From Haliotis asinina (Eukaryota > Mollusca > Gastropoda > Lepetellida > Haliotidae): a stretch of 64,000 bases of DNA. The position numbers and the translations under genes are program-made. The notes under the pieces were generated by a model, which searched no databases, was not told the DNA's origin, and worked only from the letters and a program-made list of their open reading frames with translations. Location of the stretch: the NCBI RefSeq assembly GCF_037392515.1, contig NC_090295.1, forward strand, positions 25,274,501 to 25,338,500, in the 5' to 3' direction. Positions within the stretch are counted from its first letter, which is position 1. Each line of letters starts with the position of its first letter. Shown one piece after another: positions 38,201-47,875 of this stretch.

Positions 38201-41200
38201 TTTCATCAGTAAGTAAGCACTAGGAGAGTAGGTAGATATATTGTAGACTGGATCAATGTGATGTATAGTAAGTGGGACTATTGGTCCTATAAATTAGGCT
38301 AGAGTGCAGCAATGTCCTATAGGACGTGTTGTTGAGGAAAAAGGTTTGTGTGTCAAAGTGCTGTAGGATATGTTGTTGACAGAACATTCTCCAAAATTCC
38401 TAAGGGATCCAAACTCAGACATTTCTGAGAGGGGTAAAGTTAATGAAAAAATGAATTGTCAACAGACAGTATGTAGACAGATTCTGCATACCGTAAGAAT
38501 CTCTTATTGATCAACACTCACTGAACCACTGTGTACATTATTGAACAGAAGGACTATTGTTCTTCATGTTGAGGCTTGCCCATGGTTGTGTTGGCAGTTA
38601 CTACATAGATGGCCGAACTGCTGCTGTTGGAGACTTCATCAATGCCTCCATCCTGGACAGTCTGAAGACAGATCTGACCGATGCTGTCACAACTGCCCAT
38701 GCCCACGCCCCAGGGGTTCCTGTCTGGATCGGAGAGACAGCCTCAGCATATGGTGGAGGGGCTGAAGGTCTCTCGGATGCATATGTGGCTGGATTCATGT
38801 AAGAGTTGCTAAGACAGTGATTCAGACACAATTATTGCTCACTTACCCATCTCAAGAATGAAACAAACTTCAAGATGGTTTAGTAGACATTCAAATTGTA
38901 GGTTTGTTCAGCGTAAATGGAATGAAGTCAGGGGAATGCTAGTATTGGAGATGCACTATACCTCTCAACTGTATCTCTAAACTGTATAAGGGTTTCCTTA
39001 CATTAAGACCTATTTTTTCATCGCTTCTACAATATTGCAGGTGGTTGGACAAGCTGGGCCTGAGTGCCCTTTATGGAGTGAAGGGAGTCTTCAGACAGAG
39101 TTTCTACAAGGGCAACTATGCTCTGCTGGACCTTGACACTCTTGACCCAAACCCTGTGAGTTCATTCCTAGTCATGTATAGAAATGCTCTACAAATATGT
39201 ACAGGGTGGTATATGTACATATGTACAGGGTGGTTCAACTAGCCTGATTAGTCTAGTCTGTTAATTACTCTGGAAAGGGACAATGGCAACACTGGGACGT
39301 AGTTACTTTTCATTTTTTTGCTATGAAATTTGTATTCCTTCCACAGAATACAACAGTGTACATTTATTTATTGATGCATGTTTTCATGGAGTTTATTGTC
39401 ACAGACAGTTATGACTCAAATCGTGTACACAGTGGTGTGACTTTTTTGTGTCTGTCTGTCCTGTTCCGGAGTATAACTCAGAAACCGTTCAATATTTTTA
39501 GACCAAACTTGATAGATAAAACAATCTCAACCTATAGTTGTGCCTTTTGCTATTTACAGAGTTGTGGCATTTTTATATTTTTTTGGTTTTTCCATGGAAC
39601 ATTTTGGTGTTAGTCTGATGGTGGAGTGGGCTTCGTTTCCGGAGCAGAACTCAAAAACCGTTCAATACTTTTCTGCAAAACTTGGTAGATATATCAATCA
39701 GAACCTGAAGTGGTGCCCTTTGCTATTTACAGGTTTTTGTGATTTCTTATTTTCTTGGTTTCCATGGAAACGTTTCGGACATAGTCTCCAAAGTGAGAAG
39801 TGTGTTTCTTTTCCGGAGCACATCTCAAAAACTTTGTAATATCTATCAGCAAAAGTTGTTAGATATGTGTGGCAGATCCCAAAGTGGTGCGTTTAGCTCT
39901 TTACAGGTTTTTTTGATGTATTATTTTCTCGGTTTCCATGGAAGTGTTTTGGACTTCATCTCAAAATGGAGGGATGGGCTTTGTTTCCAGAGCAGGACTC
40001 AAAAAATGTTCAATATTTTTCTGCAAAACTTGGTAGATAACTGTGACTGACCCAAAAGTGGTGCCTTAGTCTCAAAATGGAGGGCTAGGCTTCGTTTGCA
40101 GAGCACAACTGGAAAACCATTTGATATCTTTCAACAGATCTTGGCAGATATATGAGACAGATCTTGAAGTGGTGCCTTTTGCTGTTTAAAGATATATGGC
40201 ATTTATATTTTTCATGACTTCCATGGAAATGATTCAAACTTAATCTAAGAAAACATCACAATACACAATAAGTAGCTGTCAGATGATTTGTCTTGTCAAA
40301 TATATGGGGGCTGGGGGCATATGTCACCTTTTGATGACTCTTGTCTTTGTACAATTTACGTTCTCCCCGAGACTCACCACATGTGTTGTGATGTTTTGTT
40401 TAGGACTATTGGTGGACAATGCCTTGTGCCTTGTTTTGATTGTTATGTTGCTGCTTTCTGTGGTGGTGAAACTGGTGTGTGGTTCTGTGTATGCAGCACA
40501 GATCACAAATCAATTAAAGCTTAAAGCAGCATTGGTTGTGGACAGTTCTTTGCTGGGTGACCGTCTTTGGCAACTTGACTCAGCTGACAGGGTCTGTGAC
40601 TTGGGTCTTGCCCCACAATGATGAACACATGCCACATGTGGTTTAACCTTATGTGAGTTAGAACATGAAGTGCCTCTGTTCACCTAGCTGTGAATGGGTA
40701 CCCAGTGTGATAAGTCATAACTGTTAAAATTAACCTAGTGCCTCACAGGCATAATGCGTTTGAGCTTTGAGCATGCACAAGTGTATTGAAAAAGTCACAT
40801 TATCAAACAATCCGTATCATTGTTTACAGATTAAGGTGAAAATGCAGCAGAGAGGTTGATCTTGGTATTATTATGATAAGTATTAGTGTTATTTAGGACT
40901 ACTGGTTGACACTGCTGTATAAGAGACTGGTTGGGAAGCAGGTGTTTCATGTGACATCGACCTCATCAACTGATCGCCTACGGGTCTACGCACACTGTAC
41001 CAACACCAACAGGTAGAGTTTTTCCAGAACCCCAGTAATTTCTGGTATAATGTTTTGCAGTTCAGTAGGATTAAGATTTGGTCATGAGAGTAATTTGAAA
41101 ACATTGAAATCTTCTGATAAGATCATTAGCAGTGCAGATACTATTTTATGATGTGTAGAAACAAAGCATGATTTTGGTCTTTTTAGTTATTAATGTAAAT

Positions 41201-43121
41201 GTATTTTATCAAGATCCTTTCAGAAGTTGCTGTAGTAACCACCTTGAGATATTTTTGACATATATTTTAGTCGATCATGGTCCTAAAATCAATAACCTTT
41301 ATGAATAATTTAAGACATTGTTTCAATGAAGTAGAATCTTTAATACTATGCAAGATTATACTTTGTTTTCATTTTTATCCCCCAGGCATGTAATGTGGGG
41401 GGATATAGTTGACGCCTCGTTTGTCTGTCCGTTGTCTGTCCGTCTATCCGTCCACCCGCAATCATTTTATTTCTGGAGCATAACTCAGGAACCGTTCAAT
41501 ATTTTTAAACCAAACTGGATAGATATAATAATCTCAACCTATAGTTGTGCCTTTTGCTATTTACAGAGTTTTGACATTTTGTTTGTGTGTTTTTCCATGG
41601 AACATTTTGGTGTTAGTCAAATGGAGTGATGGGCTTCATTTCTAGAGCAGAGCTCAAGAACCGTTCAGTATGTTTCTACAAAACTTGGTAGATATGTGTT
41701 TCAGACCCCAAAGTGGTGCCTTCTGCTATGTACAGGTTTTTGTGATTTCATATTTTCTGTGTTTCCATGGAAACATTTCGGACTTAGTCTCAAAATGGAG
41801 GGATGGGCTTCGTTTCCGGAGCAGAACTCCAAAACTGTTCAATATTTTTCTGCAAAACATGGTAGATATATCAATCAGAACCTAAAGTGGTGCCTTTTGC
41901 TATATGCAGGTTTTTGTGATTTCTTATTTTTTTTATTTCCATGGAAGCATTTCAGACATAGTCTCCAAAGTGAGAAGTGTATTTCGTTTCCGGAGCAGAA
42001 CTCAAAAACTTCTTAATGTCTTTCAGTAAAACGTAGTAGATATCTGTGGCAGACCCCAAAGTGGTGCCTTTTGGTATTTACAGGTTTTTGTGATTTATTA
42101 TTTTCTCGGTGTCCATGGAAATGTTTCGGACTTTGTTTCCTCAGCACAACTTGAAAACCATTTCATATCTTTCAAAAGATCTTGGCAGATACAGATCTTG
42201 AAATGGTGACTTTTTCTGATTACAGATATATGGCATTTATATTTTTCATGAATTCCTTAGAAACAATTCAAATTTGTCTAAAAACACAATAAGTAACTGT
42301 CAGATGATTTGTCCTTTCAAATATGTGGGGGCCAGGGGGGATATGTCATCTTCTGATGACTCTTGTTTTTGTAAGTTATTATTTTCAAGAGATACATGTT
42401 ACATACATCAGGCACTTAATATTGAATACATACATGTGTAGCAGAGCGTGGAGTCATCCCACAGATGACATCCTTACCTTGTCAGCTTGCTGACGGAGTT
42501 AACCTCTTTGGTCATGTGGACAAGGCGTCCGACTTCGGGTCAGAAGGTCCGTCGTTTGAATCCCAGCACGGGACTCAGAAATTTTGTGGCCGCTACATTG
42601 GCGCCCAACATGGGGCTGAGCACGTTCATATCAAAGTTGAACAAAATAAGCCTCAGTACCCAACTATGCGGCCCGGGACGTGCCTTCTGTTGACGGGGGA
42701 GTATGTAGCAGGGCATGGAGTCATCCCACAGATGAAATCCTTACCTTGTCAGCTTGCTGACGGGGTTAACCTCTTTGGTCATGTGGACAAGGCGTCCGAC
42801 TTCGGGTCAGAAGGTCCGTCGTTCGAATCCCAGCATGGGACTCGGAAATTTTGTGGCCGCTACATATGCATGCATACACACCAGCTTTCAAGTCGTCGTC
42901 ATTATGAAAACGTTCAGTGGTCAAAATCTCAGTAATGATAGTATGTGAATAATACATCATCATATAATGTTGGACCACAGTAGGTCAAGGTAGACATATG
43001 TATAACAGGCACACACACACACACTCACACACAGACACTCACACACACACTCACACACTCTCTCACACACAGACACAGAGAGACAGATAGACAGACACAG
43101 ACACACACACACACAGAGACA

Positions 43122-43178
<57 letters not shown>

Positions 43179-44216
43179 GCTTTCATGTCTCAGTCATCCT
43201 GGAATGTACAGTAATCAGTATCTGAGTAAAGATAATATCTGATTAATATTGGAACAACATCATGTAATTACTCCATATGAGGCCACAATGAATTTGGGTA
43301 AACTTTGCATGTTGCATATTATTGTGCCAGGAGAGTGTGGAGAGATGACCAAAATGTGAAAAAATAGCTTGGTCATCGTGTACATAGGCAATAGATGTAC
43401 ATGATTTTTAGTATCTTTTGGTTCCATTTTTTATCTGATAAAAGTTTTGTTTAACATCTTTTCTGCTCATAGTGCAAATTTTCTTCTTTACTATTAAGCA
43501 GATCATGTAAAACAATAGATGTACAGACTCTTGTGTCTGTTGGTAATTCTTCAATTCTAGATATACTTGCAAGTTATTGTGGATAAGCAGTTTGAGGCAT
43601 CGTAGAGGATGTTGCAGGTATGAAACAATGTTCACAACCCTGCTGTTTCAGCAGCACCTACAACTACAAGCCTGGGAGCCTCACTGTGTATGCCATGAAC
43701 ATGGACAGCACCAACACAACACTGACTCTGCCCCAGTTTCTAAACAGAACGCTCCATGTATTCTGGTTGACCCCCGGTGGAGGTGGACTCAAATCAAAGT
43801 AGGTCAGACATGCACCTTACCCTCAGAGAAATAACATCTGTGTAAGAAGGAACATGTACAGGAGTGTATCTGAATTTCAGGTTTTGGTTTCTTTAGACAT
43901 AACATGAAAATCTACAGAATAGTTCATCATTAACATCAGACTAGAGACATGGATTGATGTGATGCCCTTTGTCAGCAACCAAAGTTTTCATTTATCATGG
44001 CTGAATTTGAATGTTTAGAATAACTGCTGACTCCATTAATTCTGGTTGTATATTTCCAGATTTGTCCAACTGAATAACAAGACACTTCAACTGGTGGACA
44101 AGCACCTGCCGTTGCTGACCCCCATTGTAGAATCAACAAGCTCCGTCAGTATCCCAGCTCATAGTTTCGGCTTCCTTGTCATCCCTGATGCAAACATTTT
44201 ACTTTGTCACCAATGA
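35080..44216 (+). CDS. Heparanase (GH79), nine exons, early exons missing
   Basis: Heparanase is a secreted or lysosomal endo-beta-glucuronidase that cleaves heparan sulfate. Nine exons are recognised: 35080-35267, 35972-36145, 37624-37792, 38158-38208, 38598-38798, 39041-39155, 40897-41012, 43652-43798 and 44060-44216. Exons 2-9 join in frame and give 375 residues. The proton-donor Glu of ELGN-EP is split across exons 2 and 3, and the nucleophile Glu of [12 protein letters not shown] is in exon 5 (codon 38734-38736). [20 protein letters not shown] and the C-terminal beta domain are present. The family is near 540 residues; here about 100 residues corresponding to human exons 2-3 (the rest of the 8-kDa subunit, with its SPAYLR-GGT motif, and the linker) are not found between 35268 and 35971. 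Exon 1 ends in phase 2 while exon 2 needs phase 1, so they cannot be joined directly. It may be an assembly deletion, a real deletion (pseudogene), or exons too diverged to see. Confidence 0.9.
35268..35971 (+). other. Heparanase intron 1, expected exons absent
   Basis: Only 704 bp separate exon 1 from the next recognised exon. Reading all three frames shows no segment resembling the SPAYLR-GGT motif or the linker. From 35355 to 35520 there is a degenerate repeat of GGGGTAGGGGAACA-type units. A repeat-mediated deletion or an assembly collapse here would explain the missing exons. Confidence 0.7.
35972..36145 (+). CDS. Heparanase exon 2 (start of 50-kDa subunit core)
   Basis: Acceptor TTATAG; it begins with two bases of a split codon. 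It encodes [20 protein letters not shown], then [20 protein letters not shown] and LGN, the barrel segment ahead of the catalytic acid. It ends with the first base of the catalytic Glu codon (phase 1) before GTATGA. Confidence 0.9.
36192..36744. repeat. 114-bp inverted repeat in heparanase intron 2
   Basis: 36192-36305 and the reverse complement of 36631-36744 agree over 114 positions with five mismatches and no gaps. The arms enclose 325 bp. The arms are built of the 29-bp minisatellite unit, so part of that array (about 36533-36700) is in inverted orientation. Confidence 0.9.
36240..37600 (+). repeat. 29-bp minisatellite filling heparanase intron 2
   Basis: Roughly 40 diverged copies of a unit close to CTCTCCTTTATCACTGTATC plus TGAACCATC, pyrimidine-rich on the coding strand. 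Part of the left portion is inverted. It occupies most of the intron that interrupts the catalytic Glu codon. Its pyrimidine richness runs almost into the acceptor at 37623. Confidence 0.9.
37624..37792 (+). CDS. Heparanase exon 3
   Basis: Acceptor CCCTTCCAG. The first two bases complete the catalytic proton-donor Glu codon, followed by [18 protein letters not shown], then [10 protein letters not shown] and LLVGPDV. It ends in phase 2 before GTAAGT. It corresponds to human EPNSF..YGPDV. Confidence 0.92.
38158..38208 (+). CDS. Heparanase exon 4 (51 bp)
   Basis: Acceptor TTTCCAG and donor GTAAGT. It encodes [17 protein letters not shown] with the last His codon split. The small exon matches the human exon for FLKAGGEVIDSVTWHH in size and content. 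Confidence 0.9.
38598..38798 (+). CDS. Heparanase exon 5 (nucleophile)
   Basis: It encodes [17 protein letters not shown], the helix [18 protein letters not shown], then [15 protein letters not shown] with the nucleophile Glu at codon 38734-38736, and SDAYVAGF. The Met codon is split at the GTAAGA donor. There is an NAS glycosylation sequon. Confidence 0.93.
39041..39155 (+). CDS. Heparanase exon 6
   Basis: Acceptor ATATTGCAG. It encodes [20 protein letters not shown], then [18 protein letters not shown], ending in phase 0 at GTGAGT. It matches the human [19 protein letters not shown] segment. Confidence 0.93.
39415..40357 (+). repeat. 174-bp-monomer interspersed element, copy 1
   Basis: GGAGCA-containing landmarks at 39469, 39642, 39816 and 39990 show a period of 173-174 bp; the last unit, at 40101, is shortened. 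Each unit carries TTCCATGGAA, GTTCAATATTTTT and TTTGCTATTTACAG stretches. It ends with TTTTGATGACTCTTGT. The same element, with a fuller left end, is at 41383-42372. Long open frames inside are repeat artefacts. Confidence 0.9.
40897..41012 (+). CDS. Heparanase exon 7
   Basis: Acceptor ATTTAG and donor GTAGAG. It encodes [19 protein letters not shown] and [12 protein letters not shown], matching human DYWLSLLFKKLVG and LRVYLHCTNT. It ends in phase 2. It lies between the two copies of the 174-bp-monomer element. Confidence 0.92.
41383..42372 (+). repeat. 174-bp-monomer interspersed element, copy 2
   Basis: Begins CCCCCAGGCATGTAATGTGG and a GTCTGTCCGT run, then has 174-bp units with landmarks near 41476, 41645, 41819, 41993 and a shortened one near 42140. 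It ends GGATATGTCATCTTCTGATG. It is a direct repeat of 39415-40357. The class is unknown; it looks like a non-autonomous element with internal tandem monomers. Confidence 0.9.
42437..42600 (+). mobile_element. tRNA-Arg-derived SINE-like unit, copy 1
   Basis: The core (about 42501-42573) has GGACAAGGCGTCCGACTTCG, which resembles the D and anticodon arms of tRNA-Arg(UCG), and a B-box GTTTGAATCCC. It is followed by AAATTTTGTGGCCGCTACA. The acceptor stem does not pair, so this is not a functional tRNA. A second copy starts 266 bp to the right. Confidence 0.7.
42703..42866 (+). mobile_element. tRNA-Arg-derived SINE-like unit, copy 2
   Basis: Direct repeat of 42437-42600, about 95 percent identical by eye, with an intact B-box GTTCGAATCCC. 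The 102 bp between the copies are unrelated to the unit. Open frames of 156 and 68 codons over this region are repeat artefacts. Confidence 0.7.
43010..43176 (+). repeat. (CA)n microsatellite
   Basis: A long CA tract with scattered CACT and CAGA interruptions on the left and a pure run on the right. Located in heparanase intron 7. Confidence 0.97.
43652..43798 (+). CDS. Heparanase exon 8
   Basis: Acceptor TGTTTCAG; an alternative acceptor three bases later would remove one Ser. It encodes [19 protein letters not shown], then [14 protein letters not shown] and PGGGGLKS, part of the C-terminal beta sandwich. It has two N-glycosylation sequons (NTT, NRT). It ends in phase 2 at GTAGGT. Confidence 0.9.
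44060..44216 (+). CDS. Heparanase exon 9 (last)
   Basis: Acceptor ATTTCCAG. It encodes [19 protein letters not shown], then [22 protein letters not shown] and TGA at 44214-44216. It matches human VQLNGLTLKMVDD and LPAFSYSFFVIRNAKV. One C-terminal Cys is retained for the family's conserved disulfide. Confidence 0.92.
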
Positions 44217-44924
44217 TACTGAAGACCTTGGAAAAGTTGTTCTATTGATGTCTCTAGACCCATGATAACACGGTCATGATTTGTGGTACCGTCAAGCTGT
44301 GCACGATGTGAGATGAGCTTGTAAGCTTCTAACTGGTGCTCATCTCTCCCAAGTGCTCTCAGTTCTTCAAGAGTATAGGTGGTGAATCTATCTCTCAATG
44401 TATCACCTGTTCATAAATGCCTTGTGTCACACTCTTCTACAGTGATCTATAAACTCTTGTTGGAGATTGAGGCAGAATCATAATATGGACTTTGGTTGAG
44501 GATTCCATATCAAAAGACTTTTGTCATTTTTGTAACCATCATAATTAGCCTATTAAGTATGAACTCCACCTGACCAAGTACCATTAATGGTTGTTTGCTA
44601 TGATGAAGCAACTCTCTTTATGCAAAACCTAGAACTCCTGGTCAGCTGAATCTCATGCTTCCAGACAGATATGGTGCCTATGAACCATCGTAAGCAGGGT
44701 ATTCCTGGAAAGTACACGTACCCATCACACAGAAATGTGATATGTGTAAATATATATTTATATATTTTTTATGAAGACATAAAACTATGAAGAATTATAC
44801 ATATGTTGTCATCTTTACTACATAAGTGTTGATGTAGATGTGTCCTTTAAGCAAAATATTCCTAGTCTGATCAGAGTCTGTCATGGCTGTGGTGGGGGTC
44901 GAAGAAGTAGAAACTGGTCTGCAT

Positions 44925-45130
44925 GCATTGCAAGGTTCCTCCTTAGATCCGAAAAGCAGGACTGGGGTTGATCCCAGCGTGCATTGCAAGGTTCCTCCTT
45001 AGATCTGAAAAGCAGGACTGGGGTTGATCCGAGCATGCATTGCAAGGCTTCTCCTAAGAGCTGAAAAGGAAACTGGGGTTGATTCCAGCATGCACTGCAG
45101 GGTTCTTCCTCGGAGCCAAAAAAGAGGACT
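44925..45130 (+). repeat. 56-bp tandem repeat, four copies
   Basis: Units start at about 44925, 44981, 45037 and 45092 with GCATTGCAAGGTTCCTCC and contain GACTGGGGTTGATCC. Divergence grows to the right. Confidence 0.9.
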
Positions 45131-45749
45131 CATCTGTCTGGTGATGAGAGGTCAGGCTGCTAAAGTCAAGTGAAAGGAAACTTAGGTTAACAGATATGCA
45201 TTGATGCAATAAGAAGATAATATGCATACCGTACATATCCTTAATGTTGCACCCTCATCACACCTCAGTCGTCTATCATTTGCACCTGTGTAGATAAGTA
45301 TCACACTACCCTTTAAAGAGGTTGGATGCTGTGGTTTGTGCACATACTGTATGTGACAGGATGTGACAGCAAGAGAGTGTATTTATGTTACACACCTATT
45401 TTCCTTTATCTTACTTCTACTCATACTTCATATTTTGGCAACACAAGCATTTATCCTGGATCATGGATCAGTAACCCGGAACATCAAGACTATCTTTTAT
45501 CACGATAAAAGAACCAACAACATCCATTTACTCTTAGAAGCCTAAATGAGCCCATTCAGAACCTGGACAAATTTTGGATTGGTTTCATATGGGATATTTC
45601 AGAAAGTCATGGAGGTAAGGGCAATAAATGTGTGAGACAAGACTGGTGAAGGTCGGGAATATAACTTTTCAGTCTGGGTATGTGTACTTCATCCACAACC
45701 TAGCCTTTGACTGGGAGTTGGTGAATTCAACCGTTAAATAGCACCTTTA

Positions 45750-45846
45750 TCACACGAAGGCATTGTCCCAGTTTAGCTTATACATACAAAGTGTACATCA
45801 CACGAAGACATTGTCCCAGTTTAGCTTATACATACAAAGTGTACAT
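45750..45846 (+). repeat. 48-bp tandem duplication
   Basis: TCACACGAAGGCATTGTCCC at 45750 recurs at 45798 with one substitution, and the rest of the 48-bp unit is identical. A recent local duplication. Confidence 0.9.
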
Positions 45847-46294
45847 TTACTTACGCAACTATTTCCATTCTGTTGATCGCTCCCACATCCGTTTCTCTCA
45901 ATACTGAAAAGGGGGAATTGACACAGGGGAAAGGGGGAAACAGGTCAGCTACATGTCCTTGAAAGCTGCTGGACTCTCAAACTTTGCGTTTAATATGATT
46001 CTGTATGTGATCAATAGTATATCACTTGGATGTCTCAGTAAATAGACTATCAGCGTTCATAAGGGTCATGTTCTTTCACTGAATACTCACTTCTGTACGT
46101 CAACTCTTTATGACATAGCTGCAACCCTAAACTAAATATTTGGCTGTTGCTACATTTTACTGACATATACTGGACTAGATAAGTTAGGGATATTATTATT
46201 TTCAGGATTGATATTTCATAAGCTTGTCAATGAATACATACTCCATTATTCATAAATAAATTTACATGTATCCTTAACCATTTTTTATTCTAGT

Positions 46295-46370
46295 ATATGC
46301 TGTTGATCACTGGATTGTCTGGTCGATTATTTACAGACCGACGCGATATAGCTGGAATATTTGCTGAGTG
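46295..46370 (+). mobile_element. SINE family B, 3' fragment
   Basis: TGTTGATCACTGGATTGTCT through AGCTGGAATATTTGCTGAGT matches the 3' half of the copies at 48835 and 55948. It lacks the 5' half and the CTCACT tail, and a few bases (CCAGACT) are deleted. Confidence 0.75.
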
Positions 46371-46576
46371 TTTAACAACCAGCCAACCACCTCCGTATAT
46401 AGGTATATGTTCCAATACTCGACAGTGACAGAAATAGCATGTCCACCATGACAAACAATGTTGATGGTGGTGTGCTGTGGCTATTGGGGTGTTAGCATTC
46501 AGACATTGATTGATATGTTTTGTTCGAGTCTGCTACAGCTGTTAAACAACGTCTCCTCCGCAAAGGGTTAATGTTA

Positions 46577-46601
46577 CAGTGTTCCCAGAAATTATTGAGA
46601 A
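46577..46601 (+). repeat. Tc1 left terminal inverted repeat
   Basis: It begins CAGTGTTCCCAGAAATTATT. It matches the reverse complement of 47849-47873 at 23 of 25 positions. Confidence 0.9.
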
Positions 46602-46672
46602 AATCTTTGTTTTTTTTCTAATGATGCTAAGATTGGGAAAGGGGCTTTCACTATGCACTAAGCATACTAAAT

Positions 46673-46732
46673 AAGGGAGACAACTCTTGAAGGCTTAGAA
46701 GGCAGCTCATTACGTCAAGAGTTATCTCCCTT
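46673..46732. repeat. Inverted pair upstream of the transposase
   Basis: AAGGGAGACAACTCTTGA (46673-46690) is the reverse complement of TCAAGAGTTATCTCCCTT (46715-46732) with one mismatch, giving an 18-bp stem and 24-base loop in the 5' leader. Related AAGGGAGATAA motifs occur at 34481 and 54681, outside the element. Confidence 0.8.
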
Positions 46733-46760
46733 GTCTGAGCAGACGGCTTCCTGTGTTGAC

Positions 46761-47750
46761 ATGGCAGAATTTACAGCAAGAGAGAAAAGAAAGCTCATTC
46801 TAGATGATTTTGAATGGGGTGAGGCTGATGCTAAAGTGCTAGCTTGTAGACATGGTATTCCTCTGTCTACAGTACACAGAACTTTGAAGAATATTCAAAC
46901 AGGAACCGGAATAGAGCACAAAGCAGGGGCAGGTCGGCCTAGGAAATTCAGCGTTGTGGATCGCCGAAGACTTGGGCAGATTGTGAGTAGGGGCAAATTG
47001 AAAAGTATTGAGAACATCACAAATGAAATGATTAGCAGAGGAAGTCCTCAGGTATGCAATGAAACAGTTAGGCAGGAATTACAGAGACTTAATTGGGTGA
47101 AAAAACGTGGAATTCCCTCGCCGTTGATGAAAGATGCACAAAAGGAAAAACGTTTAAACTGGTGTCGGGCTCATGAAAATCAAGATTGGGATAATGTTTT
47201 CTTTTCAGATGAAAGTTCTGTTTGGCTTTTCCCTAATTGTGTGAAAATTTGGACCAAAGATACTGTCAAACCTATCTACCAGCGACCAAAACATAGCCCG
47301 AAGTTTCACATGTGGGGTGGCATATCGGCTCGCGGAGTGACGCCATTGTGTGTTTTCACGGGGAACTTGACAAAAGAAAGATACGATGACATTCTAAATG
47401 GTCACCTTCTTCCGACAGCACAAACATTGTATGAAGATGATTGGATTTTCCAGCATGATAATGACCCAAAACACACTGCGCGCTACACAAAACAGTGGTT
47501 GTCGGGCGAAAATGTTCAAGTTTTAGACTGGCCCAGTTACAGCCCAGACCTAAACCGAATTGAGAATGTGTGGGGAGTCATGGAGGACAGAATAAACCAA
47601 AAGGGACTGAGAAATATTGAAGATATGAAGGCCGAGGTGGTCCAATATTGGGATACCCTGTCACACGATTACCTACAAACTTTGATGGGTAGTGTGCCTA
47701 GGCGTATTCAGGCATGCATTGCTGAGCGAGGAGGTCTAACAAAGTACTAA
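46761..47750 (+). CDS. Tc1-like transposase, DD34E, 329 aa
   Basis: The transposase binds the inverted repeats and catalyses cut-and-paste transposition into TA sites. The start is ATG at 46761 (MAEFTAREKR); the frame is open ten codons upstream without another ATG. The N-terminal third is a paired-like helix-turn-helix region (ADAKVLACRHGIPLSTVHRT) followed by a GRPRKF AT-hook-like linker. The catalytic core has VFFSDESSVW (first Asp), FQHDNDPKHTA (second Asp) and SPDLNRIENVWG (Glu); 34 residues lie between the second Asp and the Glu, the DD34E spacing of Tc1 elements. The length is typical, with no stop or frameshift, so it is probably competent. Unrelated to the flanking genes. Confidence 0.95.
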   Translation: MAEFTAREKRKLILDDFEWGEADAKVLACRHGIPLSTVHRTLKNIQTGTGIEHKAGAGRPRKFSVVDRRRLGQIVSRGKLKSIENITNEMISRGSPQVCNETVRQELQRLNWVKKRGIPSPLMKDAQKEKRLNWCRAHENQDWDNVFFSDESSVWLFPNCVKIWTKDTVKPIYQRPKHSPKFHMWGGISARGVTPLCVFTGNLTKERYDDILNGHLLPTAQTLYEDDWIFQHDNDPKHTARYTKQWLSGENVQVLDWPSYSPDLNRIENVWGVMEDRINQKGLRNIEDMKAEVVQYWDTLSHDYLQTLMGSVPRRIQACIAERGGLTKY

Positions 47751-47848
47751 AACAAGACTGAGACTGTAAAAGGATGATGTTTTAACATGTTTATGTAAGT
47801 AAAACGCCAGAAGTTAATAAACGTAATGAGTTACATGACGCAACATGA

Positions 47849-47873
47849 TTCTCAATAATTTCTGGGAATACTA
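47849..47873 (-). repeat. Tc1 right terminal inverted repeat
   Basis: Reads TAGTATTCCCAGAAATTATT on the minus strand. The outermost base is T instead of the C at the left end, and the fifth base is A instead of G. Confidence 0.9.
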
Positions 47874-47875
47874 TA

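Larger units (their letters stand above)
44217..46294. other. Heparanase 3' flank
   Basis: No coding sequence recognised. An AATAAA at about 45630 could serve as a distant poly(A) signal. Two tandem repeats are listed separately. Confidence 0.5.
46577..47873 (+). mobile_element. Complete Tc1/mariner transposon
   Basis: A 1297-bp element bounded by TA dinucleotides (46575-46576 and 47874-47875), the TA target-site duplication of this superfamily. Terminal inverted repeats of 25 bp, with two mismatches, flank an uninterrupted transposase gene. The intact frame suggests recent activity or recent insertion. Confidence 0.92.

Noticed and set aside
39323..40050. Phenylalanine-rich overlapping frames of 96-103 codons
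   Set aside because: They are translations of the 174-bp monomers, as are those at 41348-42016.
42501..42573. Functional tRNA-Arg gene
   Set aside because: The acceptor and T stems do not pair and the unit repeats with SINE-like flanks; only the D and anticodon arms resemble a tRNA.
42465..42935. 156-codon frame with an internal repeated peptide
   Set aside because: The repeat is the duplicated tRNA-Arg-like SINE unit; no start context or homology for a protein.
42960..43172. Cysteine/valine-repeat frame on the minus strand
   Set aside because: Translation of the (CA)n microsatellite.
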